This document shows positions 1-12,479 of a DNA stretch of 64,000 nt, one piece after another; positions within the stretch are counted from its first letter, which is position 1, and each line of letters opens with the position of its first letter. The notes under the pieces were generated by a model. That model did no database searches. It was not told the origin of the DNA and was given only the letters and a program-made list of their open reading frames with translations. This DNA comes from Diogma glabrata. Its lineage: Eukaryota; Arthropoda; Insecta; Diptera; Cylindrotomidae. The stretch spans positions 426,987,748 to 427,051,747 of the forward strand of contig OY856187.1 of the NCBI GenBank assembly GCA_963693315.1. The letters are read 5' to 3'. The position numbers were made by a program, and so were the translations under genes.

Positions 1-143
1 ATCTAAATTGGATTCATCGCATTAATCAGCGGGCCATCGTATCATTATCATCGATACATAAGAATAATTATTTTAAATTAATATACATAAAAATAAATAC
101 ATACATATATGTTCCAAAAAACTGTAAAATGTAATTCGTTTTA

Positions 144-1514
144 ATGAAATTTCAAATTTTAATATTCGCATTCACTATTTTATACTGTTTAATTTTTATT
201 TCATGTTTATACGGAGGAAACGTTCATATACTCATGCAAGAGGATAGTCAAGAAATTAAGGAAGGAAATATCAAATGTTATGATAACGAAGATTCGGAAG
301 ATTCAATTATATCGGTAAGTAGCAATAGTGGTAGTGATAAATCAATTTCTCCAATTTTAAATACTAATAATTCTGGTATTGTGTCTTATTTATACGAAGA
401 GTCTGATTTGCATAATATAAATAATCCAGATAATTTCAGACCAAGTTTGATAAATGAAAATTTTTGTTCTTTCAATCAGTCATTGTCTATCAATTTTAAT
501 AATCCAATATACGATTTAAAAATGACTAAACTAAATATTGATCACATGCTGAAGATTATTCCTGATTTCGAAGGATCTCCTAAAAAACTTGATAAGTTTT
601 TAGCATGTTGCGAAATTGTTTATAGCCCATTAACGACAAAGGATGATAAATCTTTATTCCTAGACATTTTGAAATCTAAATTAGGCGAGAAACCTTTTGA
701 CATTGTAAAATATGGTTGTTTCGATTCGTGGGAAGATTTGAAAAAGGAGTTTATATTGCAATTTGCAGATAGTCGCCCTGTAGAGCAACTACAAGTTGAA
801 TTAGTTCAGCTGAAACAAAAAAGAAACGAATCTGTGAGAGAATTTGCATCCACTGTCGAGCAGTTACTTTCTGACCTTAATAGAGCATGTGTTGCTAGAG
901 AAGGTGAAGAAGCTGCAAAACATATTCGAAATTCAAATTCAATTACAGCGCTTAACACATTTCAGAATGGCTTAAAAGAACCATTTCGGTTATTAGTAAA
1001 GGCATGTAGATTTTCAAATTTTAAAGATGCTGTATCGAAAGCTATAGAAGAAGAAGCGTCACAATCAAACACTTCACGTTTTGATTCAAAAATTCAATTT
1101 CATTCAAATTTGCCTAATGCGAATTACAATTCTAGTGAGAAATGTCAATTATGTTCACGTTTAGGACATTCTGCTAAATCATGCTATTCATTTATTAAAC
1201 CGGATCAGAAACAGAAAAATACAAATACTTTAATTCATCAAAATTCTAATTTTAACCAACAAAATTTTAATCGTCAATCTTTTTCACATCATTCTAACAT
1301 GGTTAATAGAATTAAGTGTAACTATTGCAAAAACTTTGGTCACAATATAGAACAATGTAAAAAACGCGAGTTCAATAATCGTAGGTCTGCTAATTTGCAA
1401 ATCAATAATTCAGATTTTAACCCGAAAAATCCAAATCAAAATCCATCTTTAGTTTCGGTAAACTACAATCAGTCCAACCAATCGGATGCAGTGGTTCGGG
1501 CTTCGAAAATTTAA
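144..1514 (+). CDS. gag: Gag polyprotein of Ty3/gypsy element
   Basis: This 456-residue frame is the structural protein that would form the virus-like particle and bind element RNA. Residues about 130-310 look like a retrotransposon Gag core, with a conserved-type stretch around EFILQFADSRPVEQLQVELV. Two CCHC zinc knuckles follow: CQLCSRLGHSAKSC near residue 335 and CNYCKNFGHNIEQC near 393. The tail is rich in Asn and Ser. The first 22 residues (MKFQILIFAFTILYCLIFIS) are strongly hydrophobic, resembling a signal peptide, which is unusual for Gag; a downstream Met may be the true start. The last 94 nt overlap pol in another frame. Confidence 0.9.
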   Translation: MKFQILIFAFTILYCLIFISCLYGGNVHILMQEDSQEIKEGNIKCYDNEDSEDSIISVSSNSGSDKSISPILNTNNSGIVSYLYEESDLHNINNPDNFRPSLINENFCSFNQSLSINFNNPIYDLKMTKLNIDHMLKIIPDFEGSPKKLDKFLACCEIVYSPLTTKDDKSLFLDILKSKLGEKPFDIVKYGCFDSWEDLKKEFILQFADSRPVEQLQVELVQLKQKRNESVREFASTVEQLLSDLNRACVAREGEEAAKHIRNSNSITALNTFQNGLKEPFRLLVKACRFSNFKDAVSKAIEEEASQSNTSRFDSKIQFHSNLPNANYNSSEKCQLCSRLGHSAKSCYSFIKPDQKQKNTNTLIHQNSNFNQQNFNRQSFSHHSNMVNRIKCNYCKNFGHNIEQCKKREFNNRRSANLQINNSDFNPKNPNQNPSLVSVNYNQSNQSDAVVRASKI

Positions 1515-4500
1515 ATCTGCATTCAAATTTATCTCGTCAAACACCTACAAATGCAAGTAAAAATTCTAATTCTAATCCAAATCAAAATTTAAACATTTCC
1601 AATTCTAATTCAAATTTTGATCATAATTCTAACGCAAGTACATTATTAATTCCATCTCGTGAAGTATTATATCAACTACCTGTATTTAATAATACTGATT
1701 CAAATGATAATAAATTTATCGAACTATCGCTAGATATTTTAAATTGTGATAAAAATCTTTTCCTAGTTGACACAGGTTCAGATATCTGTATAATCAAACG
1801 CGAATGTATTCATGATGATGTTCTATGTTATCTGAATGAAACATGCTACATCAAAGGTATTTCTCCAGAACGCATTTTAACTTTAGCGTTGTGTCATTCA
1901 ATCATAAGATTGCCTAATAACGAAGAAATTATACAAAACTTTCAAATAGTTCCAAACGATTTTCCATTACCATGCGCTGGAGTAATTGGCCGTAATTTCC
2001 TAGAAAGCAGAAAATGTAAAATTGACTACTTGGAAAAAACAGTTAAAATTTTGTGTCAAAATAATTCATATACGACTATTCCATTTTGCTATATTCCTAC
2101 TGGTAAAGAGTTTATAAATTCTATTTCTATAAATGTACCAGCAAGAGTAGAAACGGTTATTAAAGTGCCAGTTTCTAACAATTTCGATAGAGATTATTTC
2201 TGTTTATCAAGGGAAATATCTCCTGGCGTTTTTTTGGCAAGTACAATTATCAATCCTAAATATTCGTTCATTCCCTTAAGTATTTTGAACACAAACGAAA
2301 GTTCCACTGAAATCCATAATCTTTCCGTTCAATTTCAACCATTAAGCGACTATAATGTGTTTAATTTAAATAGCATTGACAATTCAATTGAATATTCAAA
2401 CCGCTTAAAGTCATTAAAATCTGAAATCGAAACGAACCACTTGAACGAAAAAGAAAAAAATTCAATTCTAAAAATTTGTTATTCATTTAATGAAGTGTTT
2501 CATCTGCCTGGAGATAAACTAACAACTACAAATGCCACATTCCACGAAATTCCACTACACCCTAATTCTAGACCAGTACACATAAAAAATTTTAGATATC
2601 CAGAAGCAGTAAAAACCGAAATGAAAACTCAATTAGATCAAATGTTATGTGATAAAATAATTGAGCCGTGTTCGAGTCCTTATAACTCTCCGCTCTTAAT
2701 CGTTCCAAAAAAATCTTTAAACAATGAGAAAAAGTGGAGGTTGGTTGTCGATTTCAGAAGACTAAATAAAATGACAATTGATGAAGTCTATCCATTGCCA
2801 AATATCTCTGAGATTCTGGATCAATTAGGAAAAGCAACTTATTTCACTACGCTTGATTTGGCAAATGGGTATCACCAGGTTCCGATGCATCCGAACGATA
2901 AAACAAAAACAGCTTTTAATTCACCTTGGGGAACACTTTGCTGGAACAGAATGCCATACGGTCTTAAAGGTGCTCCTGCAACCTTTCAGCGTCTAATGAA
3001 TCAAGTTCTCAGTGGTTTAAATGGAATCAAATGTTTTACGTATTTAGACGACGTAGTTATTTACGGTTATGATCTATTAGATCACAATAAAAAGTTGACT
3101 GATGTGTTACAATGTTTTAAAAATTACAACCTCAAACTCCAACCTCGCAAGTGTAATTTTCTTCGTACTGAAGTCACATATTTAGGTCATATCGTTACAA
3201 GTCATGGTGTTAAACCCGATCCACTAAAAGTAGAAGCTGTCCAAAATTATCCTACACCGAGCAATCAAACACAAATCAAGTCATTTTTGGGACTCACTGG
3301 CTACTATCGTAGATTCATTAGTGAATACTCAAAGCTTGCAGAACCTCTTAACCGATTGTTGCGTAAAGATGTTCCTTTTACTTGGGATGCGTTTTGTGAT
3401 AATTCGTTCAATTTATTGAAACAAAAACTTATTTCTCCACCTATTTTAATATATCCAGACTTTAAAGAAACTTTTATTGTCACTACAGATGCAAGCGATT
3501 TTGCAATTGGTGGTATACTTTCTCAACAGCACAAATCCCATGTAATAGATCGTCCTGTGGCTTTCGTAAGTCGATCCTTAAATTCAGCAGAAAGAAATTA
3601 TCCTACAATTGAAAAGGAATTGATCTCTATTGTATGGGCTGTTAAACGTTTTCACCCGTACTTGTATGGGAAAAAATTCGTAATCAAAACAGATCATCGT
3701 CCTTTGATCTGGTTTTCTAACAATTCCAAGCCGTCTTCTCGTCTTTTACGATGGCGAATCGATCTAGACGAATACGATTATGAAATCGTGTATAAACCCG
3801 GCAAATCTAATCAAAACGCAGACGCGTTAAGTCGAATTGTTCATGAAAATTCGGAAGTTTCTCAAAACTCATTGGCAATTACTAGAGCACAAACAAAAGC
3901 ACAAATACAAAACAATTCAACGTTAGGTCCCAACTCTTTAAATGCAAACTTGTCTAACCCTGTTACTACTGCAATACCTTCCAGTACAATTCCTTCTAAT
4001 TCTATAATTTCTCCTAATTCATCAATTCCTTCAAATTCACCAATTTCTACAAGTTCTCATCCAAATTCTAAATCACTGATATCACCAAACATCATAATAC
4101 TTGAATCAGAAATTGAAATAAATCGAATTATTGAGGAATTCCATTGCAAACCATTAGGTGGACATCAGGGTGTTTTGCGAACCGTACGTAGAATAAAATC
4201 ATACTATTATTTCCCAAAAATGAAATCTCGTGTTAGGAAATTTATTAGCAAATGTCTTTTGTGTCAAAAAAATAAAGCAGGAAAGCGCAACAAAATTCCA
4301 ATGAAAATAACAACAACGTCTAAAGAGCCGTTTGAAAAACTTTTTCTCGACATCGTAGGTCCTCTTATACCATCCCATATCGGTAATAAATGTATTCTTA
4401 CCATGCAGGATGACCTAACTAAATTCTCTTTAGCTGTTCCGTTAAAATCTCAAGAAACACACGAAGTTGCTAAAGCATTTGCTGAAGAGTTTATATGCAA

Positions 4501-5149
4501 ATATAGTATTCCTGAGACGATTGTTACAGATCAGGGAACTAATTTCATGAGCGAGATGTTTAAGGAACTCTGTAAACTATTTGGAATTAAAAAACTAAAT
4601 ACTTCCGCTTATCATCCACAGTCCAATGGAGCTTTAGAAAAGTCACATTTAAATCTTGCGCACTACTTGAGAAACTACACTTCTAGCGATCCTCTTAAAT
4701 GGGACGAATGGATACCGTACGCTATGTTTAGTTACAACTCAACTCCTCACTGTGTCACCGAATATATGCCATTTGAATTGTTATTTGGATATAAGCCAAA
4801 TATTCCAAATTCACTGAAATCACATCCAGAACCATTGTATAATTTTACAGATTATTGCTTAGAACTTAAATACCGGCTGCAAAATTCCTGGCAAGTAGCA
4901 CGTGATCACATAAATAAGAGCAAGGAAAAATCTAAGCTATATTATGACAAGTCGTGTTCGGCAATAACATTTAATGTAGGTGACAAGGTTCTTCTTACAC
5001 ATGAACAAAAATCAAAATCAAAATTCGATCCTCCATGGTTTGGACCATATGAGGTAGTTAAAATAATTTCGGCAGAAAACACGCAAATAAAAGTAAATAG
5101 ACATCTCAAAATAGTACACAATAACAGATTAAAATTGTTTGTGGAGTGA
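1421..5149 (+). CDS. pol: Pol polyprotein (protease, RT, RNase H, integrase)
   Basis: This frame is open from 1421 to the stop at 5149, about 1,242 codons, and lies in the -1 frame relative to gag; the first Met is only at 1889. It most likely needs a -1 frameshift inside 1421-1514. No canonical slippery heptamer is present; G AAA AAT at 1424 and G AAA ATT at 1505 are the nearest candidates. Domains in order: aspartic protease (LVDTGSDIC, 1766), reverse transcriptase (YLDD at 3041-3052), RNase H (TTDASD near 3485), a Ser/Asn/Pro-rich linker, then integrase with an HHCC zinc site near 4140, catalytic residues in FLDIVGP, VTDQGTNF and NGALEKSH, and a GPY/F module (WFGPYEVV) near 5040. There is no chromodomain. 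All catalytic motifs look intact. Confidence 0.93.
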   Translation, partial: PEKSKSKSIFSFGKLQSVQPIGCSGSGFENLNLHSNLSRQTPTNASKNSNSNPNQNLNISNSNSNFDHNSNASTLLIPSREVLYQLPVFNNTDSNDNKFIELSLDILNCDKNLFLVDTGSDICIIKRECIHDDVLCYLNETCYIKGISPERILTLALCHSIIRLPNNEEIIQNFQIVPNDFPLPCAGVIGRNFLESRKCKIDYLEKTVKILCQNNSYTTIPFCYIPTGKEFINSISINVPARVETVIKVPVSNNFDRDYFCLSREISPGVFLASTIINPKYSFIPLSILNTNESSTEIHNLSVQFQPLSDYNVFNLNSIDNSIEYSNRLKSLKSEIETNHLNEKEKNSILKICYSFNEVFHLPGDKLTTTNATFHEIPLHPNSRPVHIKNFRYPEAVKTEMKTQLDQMLCDKIIEPCSSPYNSPLLIVPKKSLNNEKKWRLVVDFRRLNKMTIDEVYPLPNISEILDQLGKATYFTTLDLANGYHQVPMHPNDKTKTAFNSPWGTLCWNRMPYGLKGAPATFQRLMNQVLSGLNGIKCFTYLDDVVIYGYDLLDHNKKLTDVLQCFKNYNLKLQPRKCNFLRTEVTYLGHIVTSHGVKPDPLKVEAVQNYPTPSNQTQIKSFLGLTGYYRRFISEYSKLAEPLNRLLRKDVPFTWDAFCDNSFNLLKQKLISPPILIYPDFKETFIVTTDASDFAIGGILSQQHKSHVIDRPVAFVSRSLNSAERNYPTIEKELISIVWAVKRFHPYLYGKKFVIKTDHRPLIWFSNNSKPSSRLLRWRIDLDEYDYEIVYKPGKSNQNADALSRIVHENSEVSQNSLAITRAQTKAQIQNNSTLGPNSLNANLSNPVTTAIPSSTIPSNSIISPNSSIPSNSPISTSSHPNSKSLISPNIIILESEIEINRIIEEFHCKPLGGHQGVLRTVRRIKSYYYFPKMKSRVRKFISKCLLCQKNKAGKRNKIPMKITTTSKEPFEKLFLDIVGPLIPSHIGNKCILTMQDDLTKFSLAVPLKSQETHEVAKAFAEEFICKYSIPETIVTDQGTNFMSEMFKELCKLFGIKKLNTSAYHPQSNGALEKSHLNLAHYLRNYTSSDPLKWDEWIPYAMFSYNSTPHCVTEYMPFELLFGYKPNIPNSLKSHPEPLYNFTDYCLELKYRLQNSWQVARDHINKSKEKSKLYYDKSCSAITFNVGDKVLLTHEQKSKSKFDPPWFGPYEVVKIISAENTQIKVNRHLKIVHNNRLKLFVE

Positions 5150-5507
5150 TTGATATTATGCACATCATTATTGTTACAATTACTATATTTCAAAAATTTA
5201 TATTCGTGCATGATAAAATGAATGTTGTCCGAAGTATCTGATATTAACTCAAAAAAAAAAGAAAAATATATTATTTTTATTATAATAAATACAAACATTA
5301 TTTATATTTTTTATAATAACTTTACACTCATTATATATTAATATTGTATATTTACATGAAATTTCATAGTTTTAAGAATAATGGAACTAAGTTAAATTAA
5401 AATATTGAATTACCAAAATTTTATAGTACATAAATCACACTAACTTTAGTTATAGTAAATTGAATTGTAACATAAACTTAAAATTACTACATAATTTTAT
5501 ACTTCTT

Positions 5508-5516
5508 GGGGAGGAT
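5508..5516 (+). other. Polypurine tract of gypsy element
   Basis: GGGGAGGAT stands immediately before TGTTGTGATGG, the likely first bases of the 3' LTR. In this class of element such a tract primes plus-strand DNA synthesis. The assignment rests on position and composition only. Confidence 0.6.
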
Positions 5517-5850
5517 TGTTGTGATGGCTCAAACTACATAGTGTGACGAGACAACATAGAGACTTGTTATCTATACATAGTTTCTACAATTTAATATAAT
5601 CTTGTAAACTGTTCTAATCCATAAATTTTAGCTCAGTGCATTATATGCAATGTGTCACTTTTTATTGTATTGTGTATAAGATGGCGCCTTTTTGATCGCA
5701 TATATAACTTGTAAGTTTTGTTAATTATGTTCAGAGTTTTGTTTCGAACTAGAACGATAATGTTCTATAATAAATAATAAATAATTATTGTGAAATTTTT
5801 AATTAAATAAAATAATTAAATTGTTAATCCTGTATTATTATAATTTTCCA
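5517..5850 (+). repeat. Putative 3' LTR of gypsy element
   Basis: The segment starts with TG directly after the purine tract. It has a TATA-like CATATATAAC near 5699 and overlapping AATAAA signals near 5770-5785, the layout expected of U3-R-U5. The partner LTR is outside the window, so the right end is a guess; a CA dinucleotide at 5849-5850 is one candidate end. Confidence 0.6.
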
Positions 5851-6404
5851 AGGAATGTGATATATTAAGATGTGTGGTGCAAAACATACGTCTGAGCGAA
5901 GTCGAAATTTCGGGTCCGGGTACTAACTAGGCAGACAAAATCTTTAATGTTAGTTAGTGCAATCTTTGCTTCCATCTGGAGGTAATATCTTGCACTATTT
6001 AGTCGTTTCAGGTTTGATAAATTTTTTGGGTTATTCTGTTTCTAGTTAAATTTTTTATTTAAACTAATCTGACATATCCAATTCTAATTGTACACAAAGC
6101 TGTCTGGTCTCAAAATCTACCTATTTCTAGCGGATATACGTGCCGCTTGGACTTTTTTGTTCATTTCAATTAAAAATAAAAGAAAATATGTTATTATTAA
6201 CCTAGGTCATTTTTGGTTATTATTATTGACATACGTTGAGAAATATTACTTCTCCAAAATTTCATTAAGATTAGTTACGTTGTTGCGGAGTTCATCGCGG
6301 ACAAACATCGTGACACGTGATTTTTATATATATAAGATATCGGCTCAATGAAAACTCAAGAACGCGTGAAGTCAGAAATTGTAAGGAACACCAACTCCAC
6401 ATCC
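5851..6404. other. Intergenic stretch, nothing recognised
   Basis: This is AT-rich DNA without a recognisable gene or repeat. A short frame at 6088-6351 has no domain or motif I know and looks like chance. A GC-richer patch at 5888-5930 resembles small hairpin debris seen elsewhere. Confidence 0.6.
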
Positions 6405-6752
<348 letters not shown>

Positions 6753-6836
6753 TCAATCAATAAAAACATTTAAAAAAAAGATAATTCTATTATACACAAA
6801 GAAAAAAATTTAAGTTGCATTATTATCTACTTCAAA

Positions 6837-7729
<893 letters not shown>

Positions 7730-7786
<57 letters not shown>
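7730..7786. repeat. (TA)n microsatellite
   Basis: This is the right remainder of the TA array broken by the foldback element. It is followed by the duplicated right module. Confidence 0.97.
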
Positions 7787-7789
<3 letters not shown>

Positions 7790-7825
7790 TTTGAAAAATT
7801 TTTTAGACTGTTCAATTATAATATT

Positions 7826-7875
7826 TATTTTTATTTTTTACACTAATCAGTCTTTCACATTATTTTTTTATTATT

Positions 7876-7927
<52 letters not shown>

Positions 7928-8022
7928 TTTAACTTGAAAATGGCAATGTGTCGAAATATTGTTTTTTATTAATTTAATAATAAAAAAATAATGTGAAAGA
8001 CTGATTAGTGTAAAAAATAAAA

Positions 8023-8028
<6 letters not shown>
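7826..8028. repeat. Inverted repeat around a poly-T tract
   Basis: Arms of about 55 bp (each containing ACTAATCAGTCTTTCACATT or its complement) flank a run of nearly 50 T and a short AT-rich centre. It looks like another small foldback repeat. Identity is unknown. Confidence 0.75.

Positions 8029-8114
<86 letters not shown>
8029..8114. repeat. (TA)n microsatellite at a LINE A-tail
   Basis: This pure TA run abuts the A-tail (read on the minus strand) of the LINE fragment that begins at 8115. Confidence 0.97.
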
Positions 8115-10254
<2,140 letters not shown>

Positions 10255-10345
10255 CTATGGGTGTGACAACCCGCATACTCTAGTACCTGTTATTGACAAA
10301 TCAGCTAACGTGAGATATCGTATACCACTGGCAATAGCAGTAGGA
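10255..10345 (+). repeat. Dispersed repeat, copy 1
   Basis: Words such as GTGTGACAACCCGC and ACCACTGGCAATAGCAGT recur in reverse orientation at 45,178-45,285. The family is not identified. Confidence 0.6.
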
Positions 10346-10469
10346 TGTAACTGATATTAGGGGATATGTGTTATTTTAGGGGTGCTGGCAGATCAGCTTT
10401 TTTCAATCAACGATAGCACCTTTAGTCTTAGTTATGGAATATTCCTTAACGATGACACCCAATTTTTTT

Positions 10470-10535
10470 TAAAATAAAATATATTGGGTAGTAGGAATTA
10501 CAATGTGTGTCATAACAACATATTTGACGAACAAT
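10470..10535 (-). mobile_element. LINE family A 3' tail fragment
   Basis: AATAAAATATATTGGGTAGT and GTAGGAATTACAATGTGTGT match, in the same orientation, the 3' UTR terminus of LINE family A seen at 8.1 kb. Only about 65 bp remain. Confidence 0.75.
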
Positions 10536-10631
10536 GTCATTGAAGCTACAATTTGAAATGGAAAATTCGAAGGGGAAGATGTAGTGTTACTAGTTGCTAC
10601 CTATTTCAATGATCCCAACAGATATATCATT

Positions 10632-10838
10632 TGAATTCAAACGTTTAGTTTCCAGTTCAACACGCTTTTGGAATGACGATTAACAAAGCACAAAGACAGC
10701 TACTGCAAGTATGTGGACTAGGTTTGGAGAATTCATGCTTCTCATATAGACAACTGTATGTAGCTGACGCGTTAGGAAAACCTTGTGATTTATTCGTGTA
10801 CGAACTAGATGGGAAAAAAAAATATAGTGCTGGATAAA
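10632..10838 (+). pseudogene. Helitron helicase (Pif1-like) C-terminal fragment
   Basis: The plus strand reads GMTINKAQRQLLQVCGLGLE then FSYRQLYVADALGKPCDLFV. This is the characteristic C-terminus of Helitron Rep/helicase proteins, whose usual motif is MTINKAQGQ followed by SHGQLYVACSRVG. The rest of the helicase and the Rep domain are absent. One frame break lies just upstream, near 10,645, where FEFKRL is in another frame. The conserved helicase motif VI region has lost its Ser-Arg. I could not find the Helitron 3' hairpin and CTRR end. It is a dead fragment. Confidence 0.8.
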
Positions 10839-11085
10839 TAGTGATAAATATAGTTGCCATCGGTGCTGGTAAAGATAGACGTTTTTGGAAAAAGTGGTAA
10901 CCTTTGAACGAAAAATATGAGAAAGTGTAAAATACTCATGATCGTATTTATTAAAGGAGTTGGGATGAGGAGGGGGGGAAACACCATTTAAACCCAGTCA
11001 AGATATCATATGCCAGAGCACTTAGTTTAAAAAACGTATTTTTATTTAAAATTTTGCGATACACAGTAAAAGTAGTAGCTAGATA
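10839..11085. other. Short intergenic stretch
   Basis: Nothing was recognised; the stretch may contain remaining Helitron non-coding sequence. Confidence 0.5.
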
Positions 11086-11256
11086 CGATTTGCCAGGTGT
11101 CTGTAACCGGGTCGTTCACTCCTAACTTATAATTACCTACCTATCCTTACCTACTGTTAGATGTAAAAACGGCTGTAGGAAGTGGCCCGGCCGTAATCCG
11201 GGAGTCTCGCCTAGTGCTTGGTCCTACAGTCCAATCAATCAATCAATCAATCAAAT
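11086..11256 (+). mobile_element. Non-LTR retrotransposon 3' end with (CAAT)n tail
   Basis: A GC-richer block (AACGGCTGTAGGAAGTGGCC, AATCCGGGAGTCTCGCC) ends in five or six CAAT repeats. Short-period tails of this type are typical of RTE-like and R1/LOA-like LINE or SINE ends. No coding part survives, so the family is unknown. Confidence 0.5.
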
Positions 11257-11299
11257 TAATTTTAAGAATTGTTTTTAATTAAATTTGATGAAAAAACAT

Positions 11300-11457
11300 T
11301 TTTTTTAAAAAATCTTTGTTCATCCAAACGAGTGGGTTGTCATATGAAAGTACACTAAATTCAAGAAACATTATAATTTTCCTTAGCATTTGGCGATGCA
11401 CAGTTTTTGAGCTATTGTCAAAAAAGTGCAACAACAGTTGGTGCCCTCCCCTACGTT
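11300..11457 (+). repeat. Family D repeat fragment
   Basis: GTGGGTTGTCATATGAAAG, CACAGTTTTTGAGCTATTGT and CCCTACGTTTC match units at 56.4-56.9, 57.8 and 60.0 kb. The fragment is cut at its 3' side by insertion of the LINE that begins at 11,458. Confidence 0.8.
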
Positions 11458-11552
11458 TCTTTTTTTTTTTTTTTTTATTGGAGCGCCTTGAGACTTACAG
11501 TTCAAGTAGCACTGCGACCTGAAGGTCTATTGTGCTTACCCTGATTTTGTTA

Positions 11553-12479
11553 TTAGTCAGTCGTCGTCTGTGCCGTTACTGGTTGTATTCTGTCATCCAA
11601 GTTGAGACTTTTAATAAAATTAATTAGCTCAATTGGAGTGACGTTTTGTGGTAATGGACGTGTTAGTCTTCTATGACCAAGTTGGTTGTATCTGTGCCCA
11701 GAGAGTTCAGGACAGCTGCAGATGTCGTGTTCCATCGTTTCCGCGTCCGAGTAGCAGAATCTGCACCTGTCGGAAACAACAAGGCCTATTTTGTTAAGAT
11801 GGTGGTTTAAAGGACCATGTCCAGTAACGCACCACGTTAAAATTCTTAGAGACTCTCTGTTTAAGTCGATTGTTTTTAAGGGTGAAACAGGGAGGTTACC
11901 TAGAAACTTCTTGGAGTGTACTAGTCCCTCTCTGCTTTTCCATAATTTAGCATTTTGTTCTTGTTCCATTGTTTGGATTGTGCTTTTGAGCGAACTCTTG
12001 GCCATTCCAAAGCATGGTTCCGGTCCAACAAATTTTTTATTGGCACCTTGCTTTGCTAAAGCGTCAGCGATAGCATTTCCTTGTATTCCTGTGTGGCTAG
12101 GTGCCCACACAAGTGTTACTGTGTTATTGCACGAGATTTTTAATAGATTTTGGTAGCATTCCCATACCAGTTTTGAATCAAAGCGCGTAGATTTTAGTGC
12201 CAAGAATGCTGCTTGGCTGTCAGAGATAATATATATTTCAATATTTTGGTATTTTCTTTCAGCGCATAGCAAAGCGCAACTGCTAATGGCAAAAATTTCG
12301 GCTTGAAATATGGTTGTTGTGGTGCCTAAAGCAACCGTTTGTTTTGTTCTAGGACCAAACACTCCTGCTCCCGTGCCCATGTTGGTTCGAGAACCATCTG
12401 TGTACCAGATGCTGGCGTTATGTGGCAGTAGTTTGGATGTAGTTTTTAATAAGATCTCTGGCCAATATCTTGACATCAA
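11553..12479 (-). pseudogene. LINE RNase H and C-terminal zinc finger
   Basis: The frame of 308 residues begins after a frameshift from the RT frame, overlapping it by 62 nt. RNase H catalytic motifs are visible: WYTDGSRT, FQAEIFAI, ISDSQAAF and WAPSHTGIQGNAIADALAK, giving the D-E-D-D set. Near residue 235 a Cys/His cluster CRFCYSDAETMEHDICSCP resembles the terminal zinc finger of this LINE class. RNase H removes the RNA strand during target-primed reverse transcription. The frame itself is intact. Confidence 0.85.

Larger units (their letters stand above)
1..5850 (+). mobile_element. Ty3/gypsy LTR retrotransposon, 5' LTR outside window
   Basis: The stretch holds a gag frame, an overlapping pol frame in the order protease, reverse transcriptase, RNase H, integrase, then a polypurine tract and an LTR-like end. 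That order is diagnostic of Ty3/gypsy rather than Ty1/copia. No env-like frame lies between the end of pol and the LTR, where only about 370 bp remain. The first 143 bases are AT-rich leader. The 5' LTR and primer binding site are not in the window, so LTR divergence and the target duplication cannot be read. The right boundary is approximate. Both frames are uninterrupted, unlike every other element here, which suggests a young copy. Confidence 0.93.

Noticed and set aside
1415..1421. TTTTAAC as gag-pol slippery site
   Set aside because: A -1 shift here would read the stop TAA at 1418-1420 in the pol frame, and the heptamer does not fit X XXY YYZ.
6088..6351. 87-residue frame with some hydrophobic residues
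   Set aside because: No motif, no homologue known to me and no repeat in the window; likely chance in AT-rich DNA.
7926..7960. Possible third Penelope-type hammerhead (TTGAAAATGG ... TCGAAATA)
   Set aside because: The core is not CUGANGA, no stem II or stem I could be paired, and no NUH site follows; at most a decayed relic.
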